Positions 18,123-27,348 of a DNA stretch of 64,000 nucleotides are shown in pieces (within the stretch, counting starts at the first letter, position 1; each line of letters begins with the position of its first letter). The stretch is taken from positions 1 through 64,000 of the forward strand of contig CAZQHK010000015.1 in the NCBI GenBank assembly GCA_964593455.1, in the 5' to 3' direction. A model generated the notes under the pieces. It saw only the letters and a list, made by a program, of their open reading frames with translations. It had not been told where the DNA came from and made no database searches. Position numbers and translations under genes: made by a program. Source of the stretch: CAZQHK01 sp964593455 (GTDB lineage: Bacteria; Muiribacteriota; CAYSPT01).

Positions 18123-18766
18123 CGCTTATTCCCCCTTCTGACCAGGTTGTTAATTAATCCAAGTAAAAGCCCCAGCGACAGAAACGCCCCGGGGGGAAGG
18201 ACCATCAACAGGGCCGGTTGGAAGCCTCCGCCGAACGGTTTGAACATGGCCGGCGTCCCCATCAGCACGGTTCCGCTGCCCATCATTTCCCGGATAAACC
18301 CGATGAGTGACAGAGACAACGTGAATCCCAGCCCCATCCCGATACCATCCACCACCGACATGAACGGATTATTCTTGGAAGCAAACGCTTCGGCCCGGCC
18401 CAGGATAATACAATTGACCACGATCAGCGGGACGAAGATGCCCAGCTCTTTGTGGAGTTCGGGATAGTAAGCGGCCATCGCCAGATCGATGATGGTCACG
18501 AACGTGGCGATAACGATGATAAAAATGGGGATCCGTATCTTCTGGATTTTCTTGAAGGTCTCCTCGGAGAAACAAAGCCGCAGAATCACCGTTACCATGG
18601 AAACCATGAAATTCGAGGCAACGAGCACGAAGGTTGCGGCCAGCCCCATCCCGATACCGTTACGGACAGAAGCAGTAACCGCCAGGGTAGGACAAAGTCC
18701 CAGCAATAACCGAAAGACCGGGTTCTCTTTGAACAGTCCCTTGGAAAACTCTTGAACTACCCTCAC
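18119..18766 (-). CDS. rnfE: Rnf complex subunit E
   Basis: 215 aa from the GTG at 18766, six membrane helices, homologous to RnfA (FKENPVFRLLLGLCPTLAVT). I chose GTG because GGAGGGCAGGAAC lies just before it; a TTG 33 bp upstream would overlap rnfG and has no ribosome site. It forms the RnfA/E core of the ion-pumping complex. Confidence 0.95.
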   Translation of the reverse strand: MRVVQEFSKGLFKENPVFRLLLGLCPTLAVTASVRNGIGMGLAATFVLVASNFMVSMVTVILRLCFSEETFKKIQKIRIPIFIIVIATFVTIIDLAMAAYYPELHKELGIFVPLIVVNCIILGRAEAFASKNNPFMSVVDGIGMGLGFTLSLSLIGFIREMMGSGTVLMGTPAMFKPFGGGFQPALLMVLPPGAFLSLGLLLGLINNLVRRGNKR

Positions 18767-18785
18767 GTTCCTGCCCTCCTGTCCT

Positions 18786-19634
18786 CTATTTTGAATCAAC
18801 TACTGTTTTTTTAGAAAAATTAATGAATGCTTCATTTTTCAGGTTTAACCAGAGTACACAAGCCTTGCGGATGCCATTGGTCGCTGCCCGGGACGAAATC
18901 GTGGCTGCTGTTATCGCGTCGATAGTTCCGCGGGGAACCCCGGGCTCAGCTGGCTGTACCGACTGTGTGGCCGTCGTACTGGCATCCATAGGCCCGCTGG
19001 GAGATTTAGCACCGCTGCTCTCATCCGTCAAACCCTCGATGTTCTCGGGCACCGCATCAATCTTGAGGAACAACTCATAGGGACTATGCCCCTTGAACTG
19101 CTCCTGGAACCACGGATTGCGAACTTCAATCCGGGGATTGTCCTTTTGGAGTGCCGACGCTTTCTCAATATTGATTTCGGTCATCTTCGAACCGAGTCCC
19201 GGTGTTTCCGTATGTTGGATGACATTGATACCGATGACAGAGCCGGCCATATCCAATCCGACGACAGTGGAAATCGGGCCGCTGTACCCTTGTGGAGCCA
19301 CTTCGAACGCTACCCCGGCGGGTTCATGTTTTTCCTTGATCCCCAGCTTTAATCCCAGGGTGAACGTAAGCGTGGCTTTACCGGTTTGGACCTCATCTTT
19401 ATCTGCCAGTCCAAGCTGATGGGCCCGTAACAATATCCCGGAATCGGTCACCGGTACCGATACCATCTCGAATTTCACTGCCTCGGGGAGCACTTTGCGG
19501 TACGCTTCTTCGGTGGAACGCCGTTTGTTTTCTTTGATTATCGGTTCGGTCATCCGGAAGGTTGACGCCAGGCCAACCGCCGCAAGAGTCGATACGAGAC
19601 ATAATACAATTCCGAGTTTGATTATGTCTTTCAT
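18786..19634 (-). CDS. rnfG: Rnf complex subunit G, flavoprotein
   Basis: 282 aa, usually about 200. One N-terminal helix and a periplasmic-side FMN domain. The covalent-FMN motif appears as DAITAATISS near residue 240. Extra length comes from an insert rich in S/A/T/P (about 205-235), just before the FMN motif. The ATG overlaps the rnfD stop by 4 bp. Confidence 0.95.
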   Translation of the reverse strand: MKDIIKLGIVLCLVSTLAAVGLASTFRMTEPIIKENKRRSTEEAYRKVLPEAVKFEMVSVPVTDSGILLRAHQLGLADKDEVQTGKATLTFTLGLKLGIKEKHEPAGVAFEVAPQGYSGPISTVVGLDMAGSVIGINVIQHTETPGLGSKMTEINIEKASALQKDNPRIEVRNPWFQEQFKGHSPYELFLKIDAVPENIEGLTDESSGAKSPSGPMDASTTATQSVQPAEPGVPRGTIDAITAATISSRAATNGIRKACVLWLNLKNEAFINFSKKTVVDSK

Positions 19635-20683
19635 TTTTTATCAGGCACCTCCCCGAAACGTCTGGGCACCGTCAGACGATCAATGAGCGGTCCGGCCGTG
19701 TTCATCAACAAGATGGAATAACATACTCCCTCCGGATAACCGCCGAAAGCCCGAATCAAGCACGTCAGACACCCCGCTCCCACACCGAAGAGCACTCTCC
19801 CCAGCGGCGAAATCGGGGTTGTCACCAGATCAGTAGCCATGAAGAACGCTCCCAGCACCAAACCACCGGCGAACAGGTGAAACATCATGGCGTACAGGCT
19901 GAAGTAGGAATCTCCCATGAACAAGAAGGCAAACGCACCAACGGTACCGATATACGCAATGGGAATATGCCAGGTGATGTGCCCACGGTAGAAAAGATAG
20001 AGCGCGCCGATCAGGAGAGCCAGTACCGACGTCTCTCCCAGAGAGCCTCCAACATGTCCGAGAAAGAGGTCCCAAAGTCCTTCGCCATGCTTGGAAAGAG
20101 CCCCCTCGGCAAATCCTCCAGCTTTCTTGATAATCGCCAGCGGCGTCGCGGTGGTAATCGAATCGATCGGGCGCCACCAGCGTTCACTGCCGAAGACCGC
20201 AACAGGTTTTTTCCAGGTAGTCATGAGCTGTGGCCAGGAGGCCAGGAGAAAGGCCCGGCCCACCAGCGCCGGGTTGAAGATATTCTGTCCCAGACCGCCA
20301 AACACATGTTTTCCAACGACAATGGCCACCACTGCCCCGAGAGCCGACATCCAGTACGGCACCTGGGAGGGCAGGCAGAGCGCGATCAGCATACCGGTAA
20401 CAACCGCACTGCCGTCACGCACTGATCCGGGACGGCGGGAAACCCGCAGACAAACAGACTCGGTCACCACCGCCGCTAGCACGGCGGACAATATGTGCAA
20501 AAATGCCTGGATACCAAAGAAATAAATCGCGGCGACGAAAGCGGGAATGAGCGCCAGCACGACATCCCACATCATCCTCGGTACGGAGACAGGGCTGAAA
20601 AAGTGAGGAGCAGGTCCAACAATAATCGGGGCCTGGTCCTGCTTCTTGGCTGCTCCTTTTTCTTTACCTTCAGCTTTTGGCAT
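19631..20683 (-). CDS. rnfD: Rnf complex subunit D
   Basis: 350 aa, about ten membrane helices. The FMN attachment segment is SITTATPLAII (Thr around residue 175), matching the S(T)GAT-type site. It is the main membrane subunit through which Na+ or H+ passes. It overlaps rnfC by 14 bp. Confidence 0.95.
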   Translation of the reverse strand: MPKAEGKEKGAAKKQDQAPIIVGPAPHFFSPVSVPRMMWDVVLALIPAFVAAIYFFGIQAFLHILSAVLAAVVTESVCLRVSRRPGSVRDGSAVVTGMLIALCLPSQVPYWMSALGAVVAIVVGKHVFGGLGQNIFNPALVGRAFLLASWPQLMTTWKKPVAVFGSERWWRPIDSITTATPLAIIKKAGGFAEGALSKHGEGLWDLFLGHVGGSLGETSVLALLIGALYLFYRGHITWHIPIAYIGTVGAFAFLFMGDSYFSLYAMMFHLFAGGLVLGAFFMATDLVTTPISPLGRVLFGVGAGCLTCLIRAFGGYPEGVCYSILLMNTAGPLIDRLTVPRRFGEVPDKK

Positions 20684-22037
20684 TTTTCAACTCCATCTTG
20701 CCGTGTTTTATCCATTGGACGATCGGGATCCTGGCCGGACAGATAAAGGTACAGGAACCGCACTCCACGCAGTCGTTCAAACCCATATCTCCAGCCTCTT
20801 CGAAACGTCTTTTCTTCGCCAGCCGGGCCAATGTCGTGGGCAGGAGATAGGCCGGACAGGCATCGACGCACCGGGCGCACCGGACACAAGGCATCTCCTG
20901 TCTCTCTTTGACCACTTCTACCGGAAACACCACTGCTCCCGAGGTCCCTTTGACAACCGGGAAATCGGTAGTGTACTGGGCTAATCCCATCATCGGTCCG
21001 CCTGAGATAATCTTCCCGGGAGTACCCCTGAATCCTCCGCACTGCCTAACGAGATCCGAAAACATTGTTCCCACCCGGACCAGGAGATTTCTCGGGGTTT
21101 TAATTCCATATCCGGTAATGGTCATAACTCTCTCATACAAAGGCTTGTTATAGCGAACAGCTTCCCATACAGCCAGAGCCGTTCCGACATTCTGTACCAC
21201 ACAGCCAACGTCCATGGGCAGCCCCCCGGAAGGAACTTCCTGGCCGGTAAGAGCGTAGATGAGATTCTTTTCCGCACCCTGCGGGTACTTGACATACAAG
21301 GGGACTACTTCAAGATCCAGATCATTTTTCGAGTCGGCCATAGTATCCAGCTGGTCCAGGAACTTCCTGCCGGCAGCGCGTTTGTTGATTTCTATCCCGA
21401 TCCTGCCCCGGGAAACACCAAGGGCTTTCATGATCAGGAAGATCCCCCCGATAATTTCGCTGGTGTATTCCATCATGACACGGTAATCGCATGTCAGGTA
21501 CGGTTCGCATTCCGCTCCGTTGAGGATGAGGTTTTCTATCTTTTTATCGGGTGGCGGAGAAAGTTTTACGTGAGTAGGGAAAGCCGCGCCGCCTAATCCG
21601 ACGATTCCGGCTTCCTGAACTATGTTCCGAATATCTTCTGCCGAGAGCGCCGCGATCTCTTCATCGGTTCTCGCAACCAACGATTCGTGCGGTTTGTCTT
21701 CTCCATCGGATGTAATTATCACCGCATCCGACTTGCCGCCGGAAGGATGGATAAACGGTTCGAGAGACTTGACTGTGCCTGAAATGCTGGCGTGTATGGC
21801 GGCGGAAATAAAACCTCCCGCCTCGCCGATTTTCTGTCCTCTTAAAACCTTGTCTCCCACCTCTACCAGAACCTTACTGGGCCAGCCGATATGCTGGGAA
21901 AGGGGGATAACCACTTCAGACGGAAGTTCCGCTACCTGGACCTCTTTCTCGGCCGTGAGCGACTTCATTTCGGGAGGATGTACTCCTCCGGGGAAAGATA
22001 GCGGCCCCTTACGGAACAAGCCAGACAATATAGACAA
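20670..22037 (-). CDS. rnfC: Rnf complex subunit C, NADH-binding
   Basis: 455 aa. The segment GLGGAAFPTHVKL (about 150) and NGAECEPYLTCD mark the NADH/FMN-binding fold shared with NuoF; two 4Fe-4S motifs lie at the C-terminus (CVRCARCVDACP and CVECGSCTFICP). It starts with TTG, preceded by AGGTG at 7-bp spacing and by a consensus promoter 39 bp upstream. First gene of rnfCDGEAB-amrS. Confidence 0.96.
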   Translation of the reverse strand: MSILSGLFRKGPLSFPGGVHPPEMKSLTAEKEVQVAELPSEVVIPLSQHIGWPSKVLVEVGDKVLRGQKIGEAGGFISAAIHASISGTVKSLEPFIHPSGGKSDAVIITSDGEDKPHESLVARTDEEIAALSAEDIRNIVQEAGIVGLGGAAFPTHVKLSPPPDKKIENLILNGAECEPYLTCDYRVMMEYTSEIIGGIFLIMKALGVSRGRIGIEINKRAAGRKFLDQLDTMADSKNDLDLEVVPLYVKYPQGAEKNLIYALTGQEVPSGGLPMDVGCVVQNVGTALAVWEAVRYNKPLYERVMTITGYGIKTPRNLLVRVGTMFSDLVRQCGGFRGTPGKIISGGPMMGLAQYTTDFPVVKGTSGAVVFPVEVVKERQEMPCVRCARCVDACPAYLLPTTLARLAKKRRFEEAGDMGLNDCVECGSCTFICPARIPIVQWIKHGKMELKNAKS

Positions 22038-22075
22038 CTACTTTCACCTACTATTCTGGAGACAAACGAGGGGAC

Positions 22076-22104
22076 ATTATATATGAGCACGGTAACGCTG
22101 TCAA
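22076..22104 (-). promoter_or_regulatory. Consensus sigma-70 promoter of the rnf operon
   Basis: Minus strand: TTGACA (22104-22099), 17-bp spacer, TATAAT (22081-22076). Both boxes are perfect consensus. The start site would be near 22069, about 32 nt before the TTG start of rnfC. No operator is evident, so strong constitutive expression is likely. Confidence 0.85.
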
Positions 22105-22256
22105 GCGGGAGGAAAATGAGATGGAACCAGCCCTCGTATTCCACCAGTCTCCGTGGCCGCGGCAGGAGTGTTATGAAAGATTCGGTTAAAGTCGGTTCAT
22201 CAATATGCCGAAGATAACTAGGGATAACGATACGTAGCGAGGAGAGAAAAAAACAC

Positions 22257-22508
22257 ATGAGAAAACTGACGCTGACAGCAATAATTTTAATCCTGGGCAC
22301 CCTGGTGTTCAACGTAGGTTTCTGTAAGGTAAACTTAACCGAACAGGAAGAGAAGGTCGAGCAGGTTGAAAAGTTACTTCTTCCGAAAGACACTCCCCGC
22401 CGCACACCGACACGTACCATGCGTGAAACTTCTCCGATGAGACACTACACCGAGACTCCGGCGGGCCCGGTACACAGCGACTACGGCCTGCATTACACCA
22501 CCATCTGA
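22257..22508 (+). CDS. Small secreted protein, unknown
   Basis: 83 aa with a clear signal peptide (about 1-23, cut near GFC-K), then a Lys/Glu-rich helix and a Pro/Thr/Arg-rich tail. ATG after GGAGAG. Divergent from the rnf operon and convergent with recA; its stop is 3 bp from the recA stop codon. I recognise no family. The Cys at about 22 in FNVGFC might be lipidated, but the lipobox is poor. Confidence 0.65.
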   Translation: MRKLTLTAIILILGTLVFNVGFCKVNLTEQEEKVEQVEKLLLPKDTPRRTPTRTMRETSPMRHYTETPAGPVHSDYGLHYTTI

Positions 22509-22511
22509 AAC

Positions 22512-23558
22512 TCAAGCCGCCACCGGGGCGGAGCCTTTCGGCTCCGCCTCCGTTTTATTTTCGTGACCATTACCTTTCAAGGTTTCCCTGACCTGCCGTT
22601 CAACCTCACTCCGGATATCCTGCTTATCCCGTAGTATCATCCAGGTGCCTTCCTTCCCCCGGCTGAGCTTTTCTTTGCCGAAGTAGAACCATGAACCCCG
22701 CTGGGTAACGACACCCCGGTTAACGGCGGCCTGCAGCAAATCCGCTTCTTGACATATCCCCAATCCGTACCTTATTTCCAGTTCAACTTCCCGAAACGGG
22801 GGGGCCACCTTGTTCTTGACCACCTTCACCCGGACCCGGTTACCGATTGCCAAACCTGCTTCTTTCAAGATCTCACGGCGCCGGATATCGAGCCGGATTG
22901 ACGAGTAGAACTTTAACGCCCGGCCGCCGCTCGTGGTTTCCGGACTACCGAACATCACGCCGATCTTCTCCCTGATCTGGTTGATAAAGATAACTACCGT
23001 CTTTGACCGGTTGATGGTAGCGGTCAGTTTCCTCAACGCTTGTGACATCAACCTGGCCTGCAGGCCGACATGCGATGCCCCCATATCGCCTTCGAGTTCC
23101 GCCCGGGGCACGAGAGCAGCCACGGAATCGAGAACCACCATGTCCACCGCCCTGTTTCTCACCAGGATGTCCATGATCTCCAGGGCCTCTTCACCACAGC
23201 CCGGCTGCGAAACCAGCAACCGGTCCACGTCCACCCCGAGTTTCCTGGAATACGAAGGATCGAGAGCATGCTCGGCGTCCACAAAAGCAGCCGAACCCCC
23301 ACCCTTTTGCGCCTCCGCGAGGGCCTGCAGGGCCAGGGTTGTCTTCCCGGACGATTCCGGGCCGAATATTTCGATCACCCGGCCCCGGGGCAGCCCCCCG
23401 ACGCCGAGAGCGGCGTCGAGACAGATGGACCCGGTGGGGATAACCGCTATATCACCGTGGTGCATACTGCCCCCAAGCGGCATGATAGCCCCCTTGCCGA
23501 ACCGTTTGGTAATCTTTGTGATAGCTTCCCGCATTCCATCCGCTCTGTTCTCTTTCAT
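22512..23558 (-). CDS. recA: Recombinase RecA
   Basis: 348 aa, full length. P-loop GPESSGKTT (about 65-73), the VVLDSVAALVP Walker B segment, the NQIREKIGVMFGSPETT L2-type loop and GRALKFYSS are all canonical. ATG with an excellent site (AAAGGAGG). The last dozen codons are encoded by the two arms of a hairpin that serves as terminator for the convergent small gene. No LexA box of a known type is seen upstream; a GTAC-N5-GTAC palindrome at about 23596 is too weak to call. Confidence 0.98.
   Translation of the reverse strand: MKENRADGMREAITKITKRFGKGAIMPLGGSMHHGDIAVIPTGSICLDAALGVGGLPRGRVIEIFGPESSGKTTLALQALAEAQKGGGSAAFVDAEHALDPSYSRKLGVDVDRLLVSQPGCGEEALEIMDILVRNRAVDMVVLDSVAALVPRAELEGDMGASHVGLQARLMSQALRKLTATINRSKTVVIFINQIREKIGVMFGSPETTSGGRALKFYSSIRLDIRRREILKEAGLAIGNRVRVKVVKNKVAPPFREVELEIRYGLGICQEADLLQAAVNRGVVTQRGSWFYFGKEKLSRGKEGTWMILRDKQDIRSEVERQVRETLKGNGHENKTEAEPKGSAPVAA
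22525..22556 (+). terminator. Terminator of the small secreted gene, inside recA 3' end
   Basis: GGCGGAGCC-TTTC-GGCTCCGCC followed by TCCGTTTTATTTT. It lies 17 bp past the plus-strand stop and overlaps the last codons of recA. Confidence 0.8.
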
Positions 23559-23805
23559 GTTATTCCTCCTTTTCCGTTTAATGGTTGTTTACTGGTACAA
23601 AGCGTACGGCGTGCCAGGTGAGAAACTAATACCTGACAACGAGACGGAATTGAGCTTGATTATTGAGATACCCGGATAGGGAGGCTACGAACAGACGAAA
23701 AACGAGACCCGAATAACCGACGCAAAACAAGACACTTCAACTCACCTGTGTCTCAAAATAAGACACTTCCAGATAGCGTTGACGAATTCTACCGCTGAAG
23801 TTACA

Positions 23806-25269
23806 ATGACTGTCCCGGTAACGACTAGTGACAGATTGGTAGTACCATCTATGATTATAGAAGCGATACGCAGGTTCTACATAAATCAGGCGGTCCGCTC
23901 CCGGTTGGCCGAGTACTGCGGCGGAAACTGGAGGTATCCTCTCGCCTGGACCTCGCGCTACCTGGTGGGCTTCGGATTATCCCTGAAACAAAGCGGCTTC
24001 GCACTCCCGGTCCGGGTGGTCTCCAACACCGGCATAGAGTCCCTGATGGACGAGGGACTCGACATGTTCCGGTCCGTGCTCGACGCGAACGGGTTGCTGG
24101 CCGTTTTGGACGTGGAGTATTTCAACCTCGACGGCCTGTCCGATCTGTACCATTTTCCGGAAGACCAGTTACGGAGAATGGAACCGCTGTACAAATCCCT
24201 GCAAAGCTTGTATCACCACTACGGGATCAGAGCACTCAAGAACATAACCGCTTCCGGGTTTCACTTCATCGGATTTTTACCGCGCGGCACCGCCGCCTGG
24301 GACTGTTTGAGCAAACCGCTGTATCTGCCGCCGTCACTGAGGGCCAAATACGACCTGGTGGTACCCAACGACATCAAACGGCTCGAACCGGTACCCGCCG
24401 ACACCGGGTACGCGTATGAGCGTCTGGGGCGAATCCTCACCTATCTCTGCCACCAGGCCGTGAGACGGGTCACGGATCACACACCGCTTCCGCTCACTAT
24501 CTCCGACGTGGCCCCGGGTGAACCCAATCATCCCCGGGACGGGATATCACTCGACTTGACCCAGTACGCCGACCCCGTTTATATGCGTCCCATCCGGATG
24601 CCGTTTACTCCCCACCAGAAACACCTGGTCCACGTGCACACGGTGGACAGCGACATCGTCAACACGGTTAAACCACCCATCGTGATCCCCCGGCAGGAAC
24701 AGGATATCGCCGCCGTGTGCGCCATCTGCACCGACATGAATCTGGCCGCCGAGTACGCGGCTGAAACCTGTACGAGCATTCCCCATTCCTCAAAAGGATG
24801 GATAAAGCTTTTCGAGAGGTATCAAACCTCGATCCTGGCCGGCTTTCACCAGACACTGGACCGCGATATGGAACAGTTGGAACTCGACCGAGAGCTCGCC
24901 AAACCGTTACCGGAAGCAGACCGCCTGCCGCCGTGCCTGCAGGGGGCTTTGTTAAACCCAAATCCCTGGCTCCTGGTCCCCACCAACCTCATGACGCTCT
25001 GTTTCCACCTGCGTGAAACCGGCTACTCACCGGCCGAGATCGCTGCTGGTATCGCCGGCATCTACGACACCGATTACGACTGGCCCATCAACTGGCGGAA
25101 ATACGATCCCTGGAGCAAGGCGCTTTTCTGGGTGCGCTCCTACTGCGGACTACTGGAAGACGGCCTGATGGCGGCCGCCGCTTTTAGCTGCGAGAGACAT
25201 CAAAACCGGGGATTTTGCCCAGATCCCGGCTGCGGGCGGGGTATCGGAAAATCATCGATCCGGGTTTGA
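23806..25269 (+). CDS. Putative archaeo-eukaryotic primase with PriL-like Fe-S C-terminal domain
   Basis: About 487 aa. I see the order of motifs of an archaeo-eukaryotic primase (AEP). Counting from the upstream TTG at 23779 these are LAVLDVEYFN (Asp111, Glu113; metal ligands), ITASGFHFIGF (Ser159, His162; the sxH motif) and SLDLTQYA...RPIRMPFTPHQKH (Asp259, Arg270, Arg273, His279). The C-terminal part (about 384-485) has LPPCL, then helices with TGYSPAEI, then CGLLEDG...C...C-N4-C (Cys 386, 456, 471, 480, 485), reminiscent of the PriL iron-sulphur domain. If so, this is a single-chain fusion of catalytic and Fe-S parts. Not part of standard bacterial replication; possibly a repair or element-derived primase. 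I prefer the ATG at 23806 (TTG at 23779 possible). Recognition is by motif only. Confidence 0.55.
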   Translation: MTVPVTTSDRLVVPSMIIEAIRRFYINQAVRSRLAEYCGGNWRYPLAWTSRYLVGFGLSLKQSGFALPVRVVSNTGIESLMDEGLDMFRSVLDANGLLAVLDVEYFNLDGLSDLYHFPEDQLRRMEPLYKSLQSLYHHYGIRALKNITASGFHFIGFLPRGTAAWDCLSKPLYLPPSLRAKYDLVVPNDIKRLEPVPADTGYAYERLGRILTYLCHQAVRRVTDHTPLPLTISDVAPGEPNHPRDGISLDLTQYADPVYMRPIRMPFTPHQKHLVHVHTVDSDIVNTVKPPIVIPRQEQDIAAVCAICTDMNLAAEYAAETCTSIPHSSKGWIKLFERYQTSILAGFHQTLDRDMEQLELDRELAKPLPEADRLPPCLQGALLNPNPWLLVPTNLMTLCFHLRETGYSPAEIAAGIAGIYDTDYDWPINWRKYDPWSKALFWVRSYCGLLEDGLMAAAAFSCERHQNRGFCPDPGCGRGIGKSSIRV

Positions 25270-25303
25270 AACAAGAAATTGTAAGGTAAGCGGGCCGGCC
25301 AAT

Positions 25304-26383
25304 TTACCAATCGACGTCAGAACCCTTGCGTTTTCTCTTCTTTTCCGTGATCTCCCGGGGATGCTTGGCCCGATTGACGGCGGTGTTGTAGGTGATAATT
25401 CCCTGCTCGTAGAGATCCCTCAGACTCCTGTCCATGGTCTGCATACCCTGAACACTGCCGGTCTGGATCAAGGTATGGAGCTGCTCGATCTTGTTCTCCC
25501 TGATAAGGTTCTTGACTCCCTGGGTGCCGATCATCACCTCGCTCGCCAACACTCTTCCCTCTTTGTAAACCCGTGGCAGCAGAAGCTGGCAGATGACTCC
25601 CTGCAGGGACATCGACATCTGCATTCTGACCTGGGCATGCTGGTGCGGAGAAAAGACATCGATCAACCGTTCGACGGTCTGGGGAGCATCCTGGGTGTGG
25701 AGCGTGGCAATAACCAGGTGCCCCGTCTCCGCCGCCGTGAGCGCCATCTGGATGGTCTCCAGAGACCTCAGCTCTCCCACCCCGATAACATTGGGGTCCA
25801 TCCGCAGAATACAGTACAGGGCTTCATCAAAAGAGACCGCGTCGGTCCCCACCTCCTGCTGGACCACGAAACCTTTTTTGGGCCCGTGGATATACTCGAT
25901 GGGATCTTCCACGGTCACGATCTTGACCCGGCGCTCGCGGTTGATGAAATCGATCATGGCGTTGAAAGTGGTGGTCTTCCCCGATCCCGAAGGACCGGTG
26001 ACGAGGATCAAACCCCGGGGTTTGCGGCAGAATTCCATGGCCATCTCAGGCAAACCCAGATCTTCCAACTTGGGGATCTCTAAAGAAACGATCCGGAAAC
26101 ACCCCTCCACGTACCCGCGCTGGTGGTATATATTGGCCCGCACCCGGCCGATATCTTCCATACTCATGGAGAAACCCACGTATTTTTGCTGCTCGAACCG
26201 TTCACGCTGGCTCTCGGACATCACCTCATACATCATCTCCCGCGAGTCTTCCGGGCTGATAATGTCGTACTTGATTGTCTGCAGTTCACCGTGGACCCGG
26301 ATCAGCGGCGGCACCCCCACGGTGATGTGAAGATCAGACGCCCCCTGCATGACGGCGTAGCTCAACAGATATGAGATTCTCAT
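25304..26383 (-). CDS. pilT: Type IV pilus retraction ATPase, PilT-like
   Basis: 359 aa. Small N-terminal domain (GASDLHITVGVPPLIRVHGEL), Walker A GPSGSGKTT (about 128), Asp box VEDPIEYIH, Walker B region GVGELRS, His box ATLHTQDA, and the C-terminal GVKNLIREN corresponding to the PilT AIRNLIRE motif. The residue after GELR is Ser where GEMRD/GELRD is usual. It powers pilus disassembly at the inner membrane. ATG overlaps the stop of the signal-peptidase-like gene, so it is the last gene of a seven-gene operon without other pilus genes. Confidence 0.92.
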   Translation of the reverse strand: MRISYLLSYAVMQGASDLHITVGVPPLIRVHGELQTIKYDIISPEDSREMMYEVMSESQRERFEQQKYVGFSMSMEDIGRVRANIYHQRGYVEGCFRIVSLEIPKLEDLGLPEMAMEFCRKPRGLILVTGPSGSGKTTTFNAMIDFINRERRVKIVTVEDPIEYIHGPKKGFVVQQEVGTDAVSFDEALYCILRMDPNVIGVGELRSLETIQMALTAAETGHLVIATLHTQDAPQTVERLIDVFSPHQHAQVRMQMSMSLQGVICQLLLPRVYKEGRVLASEVMIGTQGVKNLIRENKIEQLHTLIQTGSVQGMQTMDRSLRDLYEQGIITYNTAVNRAKHPREITEKKRKRKGSDVDW

Positions 26384-27348
26384 GGCAGTTTTTTCGCTCG
26401 CGCGGATGGGCCGAGGATTCGCACCGCCCGTCCCTTTATTTCAATGCCCGTTAACATGATAACCCTGGAGATTGTGTGTTCTCCTCCATCTCTGACCTGT
26501 CTATAAGAGCACAAAACCATCACGGAATCAACCGGAACCTCCAGGGTCTCCTCTATTATGTTCGGAGAATACTCGACCAGGGGAAGAGCCTCGGAACCCA
26601 GTTGTTCGTCGTTAACAAAGATACGTTCGTCTGACATCGAAACGGTATCCCCCGCGACGGCCAGCACCCGTTCCAAGGCTTGATAGGTACGCCGGTACGG
26701 AATAAGAGGCCTCCTTCTCCCCCCCCACCGGGCTCCTTGCACATAGGACGAAAACAACACGATGTTTCTACTCCGGATAGGTTCGTCTCCGTCCTGATAC
26801 GGATGGATGAGAATCAGGTCCCCCCTCTCGAAGGTAGGACTATACTCATCGTTTTGGATTGTATAGGTGATGACTGCACTTTTGGTATAACCCTGCACCT
26901 GGATATAAAACAAACTGACTATCGTGACAGCGACACTCCACAACATGAACCGGGAAACGTGCATTTTATCCGGAAATCTTGTTTTCTGGTCATCGTTAAG
27001 CCCTAGATACATAACTATCACATGGAAGAAAAACAGTTGATAGAAAACGAAAACCGAATTTTCAAGTATGGAACAATAGATCGCCACGGCCATCATGACG
27101 CCAAAGGTCAGAAACAAAGCCAACCCCAGGGAATATCTTTTTTTCCTGACGTAATGCAGACCGGGAATAAAATTCAGCAGTGCGTAGAAGAGTACCCAGC
27201 CTAACTTTAAAGCCGTGTCCAGCAGCAGGGCTTTCACAGAATCCGAGCTGACTTCTCCGAGCAAGCGGCGGAACCGCGCCCATACCCGTTCCCTGGGTAG
27301 CGGCGGGGGACGGTCTTTTTTACGAGGAGGATAGAACTCACTCTTCAA
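26380..27348 (-). CDS. Signal peptidase I-like membrane protein lacking the catalytic dyad
   Basis: 322 aa from a TTG at 27348, preceded by AAGGTGGG; a further upstream start would run deep into the preceding gene. The N-terminal half has four or five membrane segments. The C-terminal half has the S26 fold: EYSPTFERGDLILI corresponds to box B (usually SMxPTLxxGD) but Glu takes the nucleophile position; ALERVLAVAGD corresponds to KRVxGxPGD but Glu replaces the general-base Lys; the box E region is also altered (YRQVRDGGEHTISR). It is thus probably a catalytically dead signal peptidase that may bind substrates or act as a scaffold. The gene overlaps the upstream small gene by 11 bp. Confidence 0.75.
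   Translation of the reverse strand: MKSEFYPPRKKDRPPPLPRERVWARFRRLLGEVSSDSVKALLLDTALKLGWVLFYALLNFIPGLHYVRKKRYSLGLALFLTFGVMMAVAIYCSILENSVFVFYQLFFFHVIVMYLGLNDDQKTRFPDKMHVSRFMLWSVAVTIVSLFYIQVQGYTKSAVITYTIQNDEYSPTFERGDLILIHPYQDGDEPIRSRNIVLFSSYVQGARWGGRRRPLIPYRRTYQALERVLAVAGDTVSMSDERIFVNDEQLGSEALPLVEYSPNIIEETLEVPVDSVMVLCSYRQVRDGGEHTISRVIMLTGIEIKGRAVRILGPSARAKKLP

Noticed and set aside
23590..23610. SOS/LexA operator upstream of recA
   Set aside because: A GTAC-N5-GTAC palindrome exists but matches neither the CTGT-N8-ACAG nor the GAAC-N4-GTTC type.
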